Source of the DNA: Mytilus californianus
Lineage: Eukaryota; Mollusca; Bivalvia; Mytilida; Mytilidae
Length of the DNA stretch: 64,000 bases
Assembly: GCF_021869535.1 (NCBI RefSeq)
Contig: NW_026262712.1
Coordinates: 53,572,384 to 53,636,383, forward strand
Direction: 5' to 3'
Made by a program: the position numbers and the translations under genes. Shown piece after piece: positions 11,497 to 22,345 of the stretch (positions are counted from its first letter, which is position 1; each line of letters opens with the position of its first letter). The notes under the pieces were generated by a model. The model had not been told where the DNA came from and did no database searches. It saw nothing but the letters and a program-made list of their open reading frames with translations.

Positions 11497-12376
11497 CTAC
11501 ACAAGGTGGTTGTTATATTTAATCATCATTAAAGTTTCAAATGTTTCATCTTTCATACACATTCTGTCTGGTCTGAAAACTTTTCCAGCTTTACTGAATA
11601 ATCGTTCAACTGGTGCAGATAAAGCAGGAACAGACATATATTTTGATGCTAATTTTGCCATTATTGGAAATTTATTTTCTTGTACTTTCCAATACAAAAG
11701 AGGATTGGCATCAGATGTGTCACACTCTTCTCCAATGCAAGTGGCAATACACTGAGTTGATCCTGACATGTGACGTTTTCGCTTAGGAGTACCTCTAGGA
11801 AGAAAACTGAACAAATCATCAGTTTTTAATTTTTTTAGCAGAAGAGGAAATGCTGTCAGCATCATCATCCTCTGATTTGAGAGAATTAATCAAAGAAAAC
11901 TTCTTTTTCAAATCAACCATAAGATCATCAACATCTTCTGTCTTGCTCCATAAAAGTTTAAATCTAGTGTCAAGAATTGATGAGGTTGTGTATACATTAT
12001 CCTCCTCATATTTACATAGCCTTTTTGAGAGTGATGCCAATAGAGCAGGCACACATTTAGTGCTGTAATCACTTAACAGCTTGCAAATGTTTTGTTCAAG
12101 TGTAATGTAACTGGGGTCACCATACTACCACTGACATTTTTCTCTCTTTGACCAAGAAGTGTAGCATCCTCAAAGTGTTTGAGAATCTTACAAATTTTAC
12201 ATAACACCTTTCTGTCATATGCAGTATTGCTTTCACAATCATTTTTTTCCAATTTACATCTAGAATGTTCAAAATTAAACGGATCATGTGCATTTTGCTA
12301 TTCCACCTAGTAGCATTCATTGCATGCAGTCTTTTTTCATCCTTGAAATTACCCCATGCCTGGACGGTATTGATAG
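11497..12376 (-). pseudogene. hAT transposase relic (C-terminal half)
   Basis: Three frames read in order on the minus strand: about 12117-12376 (block 'RLHAMNATRWNSKM'), about 11855-12110 (block 'TSSILDTRFKLLW'), and 11497-11868. The last carries the hAT C-terminal dimerisation signature 'YMSVPALSAPVERLFSKAG'. Frameshifts fall near 12117 and in an A-run near 11850. The N-terminal half, including any BED zinc finger, is missing, and upstream of 12376 the sequence changes to another repeat. ZBED-like host genes derived from hAT are ruled out by the broken frame. The relic no longer encodes a transposase. Confidence 0.85.
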
Positions 12377-12680
12377 TTTTCGATTGTTGTAATTTGAGTT
12401 ATACTAAGTACTTGTTTTGCTTCGTCGCCATCTTAAAAGGCAACCTGCAAGCAATCCTTCATCAATCGACCAATACAAATTGTTATCTAGACTGCTCAAC
12501 TTTAAAAGATATAAAGTTTTTCGAACAATTTTCTTTTGTTAAAGTCTTGTCTTATATATTTTTTACATTGTATATGCCTATAAGTGGATTCTTTTGGAAA
12601 TAAAATATTATTATTCATATTCGTCACTACGATCTAGTAAAGGTCTTTTATCACATTTGATTGTTCTACCATACCTTTTA
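12366..12680. repeat. Unnamed dispersed repeat bordering the hAT relic
   Basis: The start 'ttgatagttttcgattgt' and the end 'attcgtcactacgatctagt' both recur at 30050-30240 with divergent middles. This repeat marks where the hAT coding relic stops. I do not recognise the family. Confidence 0.4.
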
Positions 12681-13019
12681 GTTTTGTTTAATTACAAAAT
12701 CAACAAGTTTGATCTTTAACATTGCAGCCAAGGACGATATCTCCAACTCAAATTATGTCAATGGAAATAAACTCATCATAGATATCAGGTTTTAAATATT
12801 GTATTTGCGACAAACTATCTATTTAATTGAATGTACTACTCAAAAGTTTTAATGCTCTCCTTTTAATTATTTTGCGTCTAAAACTTTTGATCCTGAGCGT
12901 TTCTGATGATGGTCATTGAAGTTGATATCAATATTGAAGACCTACTATTAGCCTACAGATGTCTTATGGTATCTGTTTCGTTGGATTAATGTCTAACTGA
13001 CATACACCAACGTATCCGT

Positions 13020-13350
13020 TTTATAGCCTTGGTGGTTTCGATGAAGCTTACTCTCCTCGAGTACGGAAGGTCGTTGGTTCGAACCCCAGCCAGGTCAAAC
13101 CAGGCACTTGAAAATTGGAATTGTTTGCATCTCCGCCTAGCACACGCCATTTAGAAGAAAGAGCAAATACTGTTCGGCTCGAAGTCAGAACAATGTGTTC
13201 GAGTAAGGTGATATGTCTTCCTACGGACTGTTACATTACAAAATATCTAAATAAATATCCGGCTCAGTATGTCAGTCTAGTACAAAGCATGTTTTATATT
13301 CATATCTCATGATGCATTAAATTGGCTACTGGACATTAAAAGCCATTCAT
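13020..13350 (+). mobile_element. tRNA-derived SINE, copy 1
   Basis: The head carries a degenerate A-box-like stretch and a perfect B box, 'ggttcgaacccc', at about 13075-13090. The tRNA-unrelated body that follows includes 'ctgttcggctcgaagtcag' and 'tatccggctcagtatgtca'. Much of the body recurs at 59740-60030 in the same order, so this is a repeated family and not a tRNA gene. No convincing acceptor stem pairing is seen. Confidence 0.65.
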
Positions 13351-14009
13351 CATCATCGTTATCACAAATTAATCGTTTTTGTTTCAAAATTACAGATGAA
13401 AAATGTTTTCGAAATATCATGCAAATTGTAAAGATCTTTCGCATAATAAAAATTTTATATTTTATTAATTTTACTTCAGCAAAAAGTAATAATTTAGAAT
13501 TAAACGAGATCCAAAGTTCCTATCAGTAATGAAAACAGCATTGCTCAAATGAGCCCAGAGCCAATGTTGTGGATCCTGGAGATCAACGATAACATTTAGA
13601 TTGAACTCGGAGCAAAGAGCCATTGTTATCCCCAAATGATATATTATTACACAGTTCGCCTTGTTCCAATACTTTATTTACATGTATAACGTGAAAATTG
13701 GTACGCTCTGAAATCGGTATAGTACGTTTATATTACGTTCAGATGGTTTTAATATTAAAAAGGCTTCCATTTACATAGCAACATAACTGTATATAATGAA
13801 CTGTAGTTTCGACTGTGTGTAATTTCGATAGAGCATTATGCAAATGTTTTAATTTAGATAGCAACACGTCAATTACCGATGCTAAAGTTAAATTCAATGG
13901 ATAAGTGGTTGACGCCGTCTCAATCGGAAACAGTACGTCTAAAAAAAATGTATTCGAGAAGTTATCTAATAGAAGTCACCGGAGAACGAAACATAGGTTT
14001 TTTATATTT
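13351..14009. other. Gene-free AT-rich stretch
   Basis: No open frame or repeat that I can support. Confidence 0.3.
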
Positions 14010-14560
14010 TTATGTTATTGTATTTATACGTCTAAATATGTAACAACTTTACGACATATGTTTTCAATCAGATAACCTGCTGTTAAACAGGGCTAACACT
14101 ATATTTTATACATACTTCGTCACAAATTTAACCCAACAATCTTAGATATGTAAATTGGAACCCCTGCATGTGAGACATCGTGACAACACCGCCTGCACTG
14201 TGTCTAACATCCTAGACCACTCGACCAACTAGACTATATAAAATATAGCGTTCGTCGGTCAAGTAATGCCTTTTCTTCGTCGGATTTATCCAGGGTTGTA
14301 ACACAGAACATGATGTATAGTGGCAAGTAGATGGTTTACCTTGCACATCAGCTGTTATTTTTTCTGTCGTAAAGGATGATAATTTTACTTACTATGCCGT
14401 CACATCAAATTTTAGTTATATTATATACGTCTAAATATGGGACAACTTTACGACAGACGTTCTCCATCGGATAACCTGTGGTCATGCAGGGCTAACAGCA
14501 TATTTTAAACATACTTCGTCACAAATTTAGCCCAACAATGTTAGATATGCAAATTTGAGT
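14010..14560. repeat. Two direct repeat units of about 147 bp
   Basis: 14012-14158 and 14400-14556 align along their length, from 'tacgtctaaatatg' to 'cccaacaat...ttagatatg'. They are separated by about 240 bases that include a tRNA-like remnant at 14155-14245. On the minus strand that remnant reads 'tggtcgagtggtctagga', an A-box-like word. Probably a repeat family with an internal duplication. Confidence 0.6.
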
Positions 14561-14599
14561 TGGAAAATTTTTGTTCCATCCTCAGCCGGAAGATATATA

Positions 14600-15028
14600 T
14601 ATATATGTCTTTTGATTGAGTTAAGCCATTTTAATTGATATTTTATAGTGTGTCTTTCTATGTTGATATGTTACACTATTGTTTCAGATAAGGGTGAAGG
14701 TTTGGTACCATTAAAACGTTAAAATCCGCTGCAATTGTTTGCAGCTGTTTTAAGTCAGGAATCTGATGTTCAGTAGTTGTCGTATGTTGATGCTGTTCAG
14801 AAGTGTTTCTCGTTTCTCGTTTTTTATATAGATTAGACCGTTGGTTTTCCCGTTTGAATGGTTTTACACTAGTAATTTTTGGGGCCCTTTATAGCTTGTT
14901 GTTCGTTGTGAGCCAAGGCTCCGTGTTGAAGACCGTACTTTGACGTATATTGGTTTACCTTTATAAATTTTGACTTGGATGGAGAGTTGTCTCATTGGCA
15001 CTCATACCACATCTTCTTATATCTATAT
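14600..15028 (-). repeat. Dispersed repeat family A, inverted copy
   Basis: Reverse-strand copy ending at 'ccacatcttcttatatct'. The Ginger-like transposon begins six bases further on, so that element landed at the very edge of this repeat. Confidence 0.8.
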
Positions 15029-15033
15029 ACATA

Positions 15034-15230
15034 TGTAGGACTCTAAAGTGCGATGGTAATCCAAAGTGCGATGGTCACGCTAAAGTGCGATGGTCTACGC
15101 TAAAGTGCGATGATGTCAGACGCTAAAGTGGTTGTTTGTTTTTTAAATGCGATCAGATGACACTCTAAAGCGCGATTATATGACACGCTAAAGTGCATTG
15201 GTATAACACGCTAAAGTGCGATGGTGTAAC
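15034..15230 (+). repeat. Left terminal array of the Ginger-like element
   Basis: About eight units based on 'ctaaagtgcgatggt', spaced 18-40 bases apart, starting at the transposon tip. Spacer wording varies ('aatc', 'cacg', 'ctacg', 'tgacacg'). The mirrored array is at 20341-20543. Such arrays are likely transposase binding sites (inference). Confidence 0.85.
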
Positions 15231-16204
15231 GGGAATTGTGTTCAGGCTATGGTTTTTGTTTTTTGCTGTGTTCGAGTACCCATCTCTTAAACAAACATGA
15301 CAAACCATATTGTGAAAAATTGTTTATAAAATAATTCAATTTAAATGTAAAAAGTAGACTTTATTTCACGCAAGTAAATGACATGGGATTACAAACATAG
15401 AAGGAGTTTCTAAATCAAATTTGGACGAATTAAATACTTTGACACTTGATGTATTTTGCCGTTTTCACTCTCTTTTACAGTATACACCTTCCCTTTATTA
15501 TCGTCAGTTTCTCTGTCTATAAGAAGTCCTTTTTTTCCAGAACCCTGACAGAAACACGTTTGTTCCCGCTGACAAAGCTGAATTTGGTTTAAAGTCTATA
15601 GTGTCATTAACAACGGGATCAAAGGTTTGCATTTATGTTACTGTGGATGATTTTTTGGGAAATAACTCCTCCGGATACATACCACTGTCCCATTCTTCAC
15701 GATTCTGAAAATCGTAAAAATAAAGTTACAATGAAATATAACATTGAATCAAAACATGAAAATAACAAATGTAACAAATTGAAACAATTTAAAGAAAAAT
15801 GTTGAAGTGATTTCGAATTAAACAAAGTCCTCACGTAAAAGAAAATTTTCACTATGAATGCAAATATTATTTTTTTTTGTTTGGTAATTTCAGAATACTT
15901 TTATATAGCATTCAATAGTACATAACCAACATATACAAGCATACACTTTTTCGGTCACCTTAAATATAATTTATGTTTTGTCAAAATAAATAAGTTGCTT
16001 ACTTCAGACACATAAATATCGGTTTCCAAATGACGGCGTTTAAAGCCTGTAATACCGGAATCAGTATGTTGTATGAATCTCCTTGCATATAGGTCCTTAT
16101 AATATGGGCTAACTTCTGACTGTAAGCAAATACGAAAAGGTTTGAAAATATTCCATAATGTTTAAGCGTGCATAATATTTTGTACATAAATCAGGTCGTT
16201 AGTG

Positions 16205-16375
16205 TTTTCGTTTGAATTGTTTTACATTTGTTATTGCGAAGCCTTTTATATCTGTCTATGCGGTATGTGTTTTTCTCATTGTTGAAGGCCGTACGATTAC
16301 CTATATTTGTAAACTTTTATGTCATTTGGTCTCTCGTAGAGAGTTGTCTCATTGGCTATCATACTACATCTTATT
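16205..16375 (-). repeat. Family A-related fragment inside the transposon
   Basis: Contains 'gagttgtctcattggctat' and 'atactacatcttatta', the inverted tip of the family, nested in a transposase intron. Confidence 0.65.
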
Positions 16376-17809
16376 ATTTGTATATTTTAACTTTTTAAAA
16401 CAAAATTAATAATTGAATAAGTATAGTTTAGACTGCATTGTAACATATGCAATATACAAATGGCATTTAAAAGTAAATCCAGTAAATGACATATCTTTAA
16501 TGATATTATATTTTATTTAATTTTTATCAAAAATATACATGATGTTGGACAAACGAACAGAGGTAAATTTATTAAAACACTTAGTACGCAAAAATAAATA
16601 TTAATTTACATTTGTATAAAGTGTTTGAATAATAACTCATAATACTTTAACACACGCCCTGCTGTAAAATCGAAATACATTTCTATACATTTCTTTTAAA
16701 AATACCATTGAAGTTGATATTGTTTAGGCTATATTTTTAAGAGCTACTTTTCTCTAAGTTATTAAATTAACGTACTTGATGTAAAGTTGTATTGCGCTTC
16801 ATTTGTGAATTTGAAATATCTCGAAGTGGCTAAGACATTTGAAGCTGCTGTTGTGACGGAATCATTTCATTCGATCTGTCATAAGTCTGTTAGGTATTGT
16901 TTACCTAAAAAAATAAAATTATTTTTTTTTATTAGGGTGTTAATTTTGAAAGTATACTAAGATTCACAAAAGTTAGGTAACCAATTGTACTTTTTTTTTC
17001 AAGAGTAAAAAATCAAATGTTATTCCAATACCCAAATTGTCCATATCTATTCTAAACGTTCAATAGTGATCAAACATGTAAGCAACACTTACCTCATAGT
17101 TTTCTACGCCATTAGCGGGCTGCATAGAATGCACATTGCTAGTTGTAGTTTCATTTTCCGTTATTACCTAAAATGTAAAGAAAACAATTATAATCATTCA
17201 TATACAGGTATAATGTACACAAATTCAAAGTACTTTATCTGCTATTATCTATCCCCCCCCAAAGAAACAAATCGATTGTAAATATTAAAGCATTGAAAAT
17301 TTTAAATAATTATATGAAATGACTTAATTTAAAAACAGTTGGAATAAACAGTTATGTATCATACCGATTCACGTTCATTGATCATGTTGGTAATTCTTGT
17401 GTTCCACAACGACTCAACAAATTCCTGATAATCATTTTGAGCATCCACACTGGCAATATCTTGAGCTTTTTTATGCATACTATCACAGTTAATCTATAAA
17501 AAGGCAATCAAAATGTGATATAAAGCAAGTTTTATAACAAGAAGGGTGATTTAACCTATTTTAAAAATAGAAAATTATATTATGCAATGTTTTACTTTGT
17601 TGTTTTAAAAACATTTTATTGAAATTTGAACAATCAAAATATCTATATCACCAATGCGCTATTACGTAGAACAAGGTTGTAGCACTCACCTCAGTATTTG
17701 TATCTGATGCACCAGCTGTCACAGAATTATTGGTTAAGATATTATGTATAATCACAGACTGCTGGTTTTCATTATTTTTCTATGAGAAATCTTTATAATA
17801 CACTGGTAC

Positions 17810-18140
17810 TTTGTTAGCTAACTCTGCAGGTGGACTATCAGTCCCCGAGGGTATCATCAGCTCAGTAGTCAGTACTTCGGTACTGACATGATTTATAACA
17901 AACCTTTCTAAAATTGTCCGTTTATAAATTTTGAAATTATAAAGAAACTAAGGTTTCAACTCCCTCAGGCAAAGTTGGCCTTAGATGAATTTGGTTATTT
18001 TTTTAGGTATTTTTGTCATATAGCTCTTCTACTGTTTCGGTACTTATACATCCTCGGATTTTAAATGTTTGGCTTTGAGTGTTCCTGATGAAGGTAAATC
18101 CAGAAAAGCGATTCGGACGCATGAAATTATAAAACGTGTT
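17810..18140 (+). repeat. Nested dispersed repeat
   Basis: Words such as 'atcagtccccgagggtatca', 'gtagtcagtacttcggtac' and 'gaaaagcgattcggacgc' belong to a repeat I recognise as common in bivalves. It lies between transposase exons 3 and 4, so it inserted after or within the intron of the element. Confidence 0.6.
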
Positions 18141-18721
18141 GTTTTCAGTTTTTTAACAAGTAATAGATGTATATAAAATATTGTAATTTCATTACATTTT
18201 TTTATTACGACAAATGTGCAATTGACAACTCACATAAATCAAATATTTTGTTTCCCAAAATCCATTATTTTTTTATTTATTTTATTTGAACAAACAACTA
18301 TTTTCATACCTGTGTAACAATCCCTAGTTCTGCATCAGTAATTCCATTAATTTTGACAGATTTCAAGTTTTCCTCAGATGTCAAGTTATCGTTGTCGTCA
18401 TCATTTTCCTTAACATCCAAGTGAGCCATCTCCAGAAATTCTTTTTCCTCTTTAGTTAAATTACACTTTGCAACCTTAACATAAATAGTAGAAAAAAATT
18501 GTTTAAGTAAAAATGAACAAACGGTGATGCGTGTGATCGTCCTGTATATGCATGTTATATTTGTCACTGTACGTTCAACATGCAAACATTAATTTACATT
18601 GTGTGTTATTAAAACTTGAAGAAATTACATGAAATAATAAAACCTTCTACTAATATTCTACATTAACACAATCTTTCAACTTTTTTACTTAAATCTAACT
18701 GTTGAATTTGTGTATACAATT

Positions 18722-18920
18722 GTAGAAATAAGAAGATGTGGTATGATTGCCGTTGCATTGTTTATATGATGATCTTTTAAACTGTACTTTTCAGAGTGGG
18801 GTTTGATCAATAAACAAACATCGTATAGTAACCTTTATTTGTTTTTATATACGTGATTTGTATTATAATGGATAGTTGTCCTATTGGCAATCATACCACG
18901 TTTTCTTATTTTCATTTTAG
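18722..18920. mobile_element. Small foldback MITE in a transposase intron
   Basis: Left arm 'aataagaagatgtggtatga' plus 'ttgcc' and right arm 'ggcaatcataccacgttttc' plus 'ttatt' form terminal inverted repeats about 165 bases apart. The arm wording is that of family A, so this is an internally deleted relative of it. Confidence 0.6.
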
Positions 18921-20340
18921 ATAATATAACTTTTAACCATAACTGTGCGTGGAATGAACAACTCATTATTATTTACTTGTTCTAATGCCATTGAAAAGTT
19001 TGGCCACTTGAAAAATCTTTGATGGGGTGTCATTGGTCTAGTAGATTAGTTAACTCTGTTGTTATATTTGTAATAAAATTCTCCAAGTAAACTTGGCCAA
19101 TCTCGTGTGTCAACAAATTGGGCTCTAAAGAATGTAACAACTGTCATATTAAATCTTTCTACACGTCCTGAAATTACCGTGTAAAAATGTTTTATGATAC
19201 TTTTTAAAATTCTATATTTAATGAATATAGCATCTTGAAGATAATTGTTCAGTATAGTAATGTAAAGTTATACCGTTTGTCTACAATGAAGGTAATCAAA
19301 AATAAGGAATATTCATAAAATAAGTTAAAAAAGGGGGAATAAGTCAGGGTTAAAAAAAGCCTAATTAAAGATGTAAACCTGGACCTAATGTAAAGACAAT
19401 ATATATTTCTCTTTCTATTTCTATTGTAATGATTACGTGATACTAAATTATTATTTAATATTATAGTACAATTAAGTTTATTAACTAACCTTGTGATTGG
19501 GGATGGTACGGGCGACCATTATTTTTCTTGTTTTAAACTCATCCATCATTGCACAAAGATCTGCATTGTTAAATTCTTCCCCGTTATCCGTCTGGAGAAT
19601 CCGAGGTAGACCAAATATGTACATAAATCTTAGGAGCAATTCGGAAACTTCTTTTGCCGTCTTTTGCTTTCAATGTCCACCAAAGGCAAGCCGGCTGTAG
19701 CAGTCGACAATATTACATATGTTATTATATCATTTACATGGAGGCATCTTCTTTAAATCCATTTTCCACCGACTATTGGAATAGGTAGCTGGTATTAGTT
19801 TTCTAGTTCTCTGTGTCTTCGGTAAATCAACAGCTGCAAGGCATATGGAACATGTTACATGTTGTTTAAAAAGTAATCTAGTATTTTCACTAATTACGGG
19901 AAAATATGATTTCCTTAGTGTTTCACTTTTACGGTGATCCACTTTATGATTTTTGTTGGTTTCCACTATCATATCTTCTTTAGATAAGACTCTTCTGTGA
20001 GATTCTCCTACCTTTTTACTTCTGTGGTACATTGAACAAGTATCGTCATCATACATACAGATGGCTAAATACTTTCTAATATTTGTTTCTCCCATTTGTA
20101 AATTTAGTTCCTCCTTTATTTTTTTGGCACCCCAGCTGTTTTGATCAAATTTCTTTTTACATATCAAGTTAACCTCTTCCAGCACCGACCAAAAATGTTC
20201 CGGATTGGGATCATTTGTTTCTCTCTTCTTTCTTTTTTTTTTGTCTAGTAAAAACCCTTCATCGAGACACACACTCTCGTTTACTGGCATTTTTTGTTCG
20301 TACAAACTGCTTGTAACGTCATAATGATACTTAACGTTTC

Positions 20341-20543
20341 AAACGTCCATACTTTCGCGAACAAACGCACTTTCGCGGAAAAACGCACTTTACCGTATTG
20401 AGGCATCGGACTTAAGCGTGGTTCATTTAATAGCACAGACCATCCCACTAATGCGTATCAAACCATCGCACGTTAGCGTATGCCATCGCACCTAAGCGTG
20501 ACCATCGCGTTTTAACGTCCCCATCGCACTTTAGAGTCCTACA
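20341..20543 (-). repeat. Right terminal array of the Ginger-like element
   Basis: Inverted counterpart of 15034-15230: about eight units like 'ccatcgcacctaagcgtg'. The outermost units are exact and the inner ones degrade ('aaacgcactttcgcgg'). Confidence 0.85.
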
Positions 20544-20619
20544 TATATATGCCTTTGAAAGGGATGCTTTTATCGGTCCCATGTTGCATCATTACGATAT
20601 TATATATTCGTTACAAAAA

Positions 20620-21085
20620 TACGTCACTGTTTGTGATGTCCTGTGCATTCGTTAATGGAAGATGATCGTTGTTATTCTGCGGTTTACATGTTGTAACGAC
20701 TATTATATTATTTATTTTTGCGTTTCTCTGTGCTGAGTGTTCTTTCGTTCGTTTGTGCTGTATATCTGTCACATAGTGTTGTCATTTTAGCTATATTTTT
20801 TAACATTGCCATATAAACGAGAGGTTTGGCTAGCCATGAAACCAGGTTCAACCCACCATTTGTTATTAAAATGTCCTGTACCAAGTCAGGGATATGGCAG
20901 TTGTTATCAAATAGTTCGTTTCTATGTATGTTGGCGTTTGTTTTTGTTGCACTTCAGTGTTTCTGTTGTTCCGTTGTTTTCCTCTTATAGTTGATGTGTT
21001 TCCCTCGGTTTTAGTTTGTAACCCGGATATGTTTTCTCTCAATCGATTTATGACTTTTGAACAGCGGTATACTACTGTTGCTTTT
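20620..21085 (+). repeat. Dispersed repeat family B, copy 1
   Basis: Shares 'attctgcggtttacatgttg', 'ggcagttgttatcaaatag' and 'atcgatttatgacttttgaa' with copies at 30540-31000 and 34150-34385. Short open frames that begin M-P-Y-K-R-E occur in two copies, but they follow from the shared repeat and show no domain. Confidence 0.75.
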
Positions 21086-21537
21086 ATTTATCTTGTACTA
21101 AGATATCTAACGTGGATGTTAGAAGTATTCCGATTTTAGAGACCACAAAACGTTTTTCTGCAACTTTTAAACCTCACTGGTGAAGTCAGTTAAGCGTGAG
21201 GTGAAGATCAGCTTGACCTTCTTTGGACACCACGAGGCTATTATTAGTACACTTCCCCAGATATATCCAAGTCCCTCTAATAACATATCCTACCCCTCCC
21301 CTTTTTCCCTTTTCAGATGCTCCCTTACTTTAGGTCAAAGTACCATTGATTTTTTTCTTTGTTTCTTAGAACGAATTTCATACAATGAACATGCAGAATT
21401 CAAATATATGCAGCATGAAATATAGATCAGATTGACCTACGTTTGATGAGAGCTGTTATTTTCGTCCAGGTGAACGTTAAAGCCAGTGGTATACTATCTT
21501 AGTAATGCAACAGGATATAAACGACCTAAGCTTATAG

Positions 21538-21830
21538 TTATGCCCCGCCCATGCTGTAGGTGTCATCATGTATTCGGTTTTTTCGTCCGTCCGTCAGTCA
21601 TTCGGTCTGTCTGTTCAACCGTCATTCTATAAGAACGTCCCGAAGTTTTTGATAAAAGGTAGTTTGCCATGAAGTAATTTGTCGCATCAACTTGAAATTT
21701 AGTACACATTTTCTTTATGATATGAACTTATATAAAAATGTATGCCAAATTAGGATATTGACCCATATTTCATTGAAAATTTAAATGTGATAGTGTAAGC
21801 TGGCCATGGTGTCCAGTGGACACATATTCT
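21538..21830 (+). repeat. Dispersed bivalve repeat ('atgccccgcccatg' type)
   Basis: Starts 'atgccccgcccatgctgta' and has a CGTC-rich stretch, 'cgtccgtccgtcagtcatt'. It ends near 'tccagtggacacatattctt'. I recognise this wording from other bivalve genomes. No coding. Confidence 0.55.
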
Positions 21831-22259
21831 TGTTTCTCCTCTTAATGTATATGCATAGTTTCATAGAGATGTGTGATTGTATGTAAGATAGTTTCTGTGA
21901 AATGAACTTAATTAAGTTACCCAAACAAAAACCAATGAGCCGTGAAATTTAAGTCATGATCTCGTTGCTTAGGATAAATGGTCATACTTTCTAAAATAAT
22001 GATCGTTTTTTTTTATTGAGTGAGCTCATTATGTTTCTAGTATAATTCATATCAATATTGGAAACACATTCTTTTGGGTCCTCCTTCTGTTGACGAAATA
22101 AGCATAGATGAAGAGGTGATGAGGGGTTCGAATGGAAATTTTCCCTCAACATTCTGATTTTTAGATAATTGATCAATTAAATCAAACCGTTTTACTTTTG
22201 TTAATTTTTAAGGCGTTTTTTGACTTTAAAAAGTAATTGTTCTGATAAATAAACCTTAC
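21831..22259. other. Gene-free stretch downstream of an orphan exon
   Basis: If the 22260 exon once led to a TRIM-like coding exon, that body should lie here on the minus strand. No B-box, coiled-coil or propeller wording is present. The open frame at 21991-22176 does not resemble the family. Confidence 0.4.
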
Positions 22260-22345
22260 CTGTAATTGATGTCGGTTATTCAATTTACATGAAGGACTGA
22301 TAAAGACACTTCATTATCAGTATCTTAGTACTTAGTACACATCTG
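22260..22345 (-). other. Orphan 5' untranslated exon of the TRIM-like family
   Basis: Matches 26662-26740 over 'acatgaaggactgataaaga' and neighbouring words, and like it ends in a donor (CAG|GTAAGG here, CAG|GTATGT there). Similarity continues into the flanking intron. The 26662 copy lies upstream of an intact TRIM-like gene, whereas nothing follows this one. It is most simply the remnant of a lost gene copy. Confidence 0.6.

Larger units (their letters stand above)
15410..20305 (-). pseudogene. Ginger-like transposase gene, multi-exon, broken
   Basis: Exons read from splice motifs and frame: 19490-20305, 18977-19167, 18310-18474, 17690-17779, 17365-17493, 17093-17167, 16003-16119 and 15410-15704. 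Exon 1 starts M-Y-E-Q and has a lysine-rich N-terminus. It carries an HHCC zinc site (H120, H124, C152, C155) and the first catalytic Asp (D183 in W-K-M-D). After a TGA at 19730 it continues to 'RILQTDNGEEFNN' with the second Asp. Exon 2 begins G-R-V-E-R-F-N with the catalytic Glu; 35 residues lie between the second Asp and this Glu, a DD35E core. Exons 3-6 encode an acidic, low-complexity linker, and all join in phase 0. Faults: two TGA codons in exon 1, one TAA in exon 2, a one-base misfit at the exon 1/2 junction, and a TAA plus a frameshift in the last exon. The start lies only about 36 bases inside the right terminal array. Confidence 0.8.
15034..20543 (-). mobile_element. Ginger/KRBA2-like DNA transposon, 5.5 kb, near full length
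   Basis: Both ends carry the identical inverted sequence 'tgtaggactctaaagtgcga' plus 'tgg', followed inward by arrays of the same unit. The ends start TGTAG, which fits the TGTNR start described for Ginger1 elements. Flanking 4-mers are CATA and TATA, a possible target duplication with one mismatch; the AT-rich surroundings make the exact border ambiguous. Inside, on the minus strand, is one multi-exon integrase-type transposase gene. Its introns hold later insertions: a family A fragment (16205-16375), a repeat at 17810-18140 and a small foldback repeat at 18722-18920. The coding part is damaged, so the copy is probably not autonomous, while its ends look intact. Confidence 0.85.

Noticed and set aside
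15034..15230. Regularly spaced repeats resembling a CRISPR array
   Set aside because: Eukaryotic context, variable spacing, spacers of a few bases, and a mirrored array at 20341-20543 show they are transposon ends.
20806..20994. Open frame starting M-P-Y-K-R-E, also present at 30726-30932
   Set aside because: Shared because both lie in family B repeat copies; the two products diverge by frameshift after about 40 residues and show no domain.
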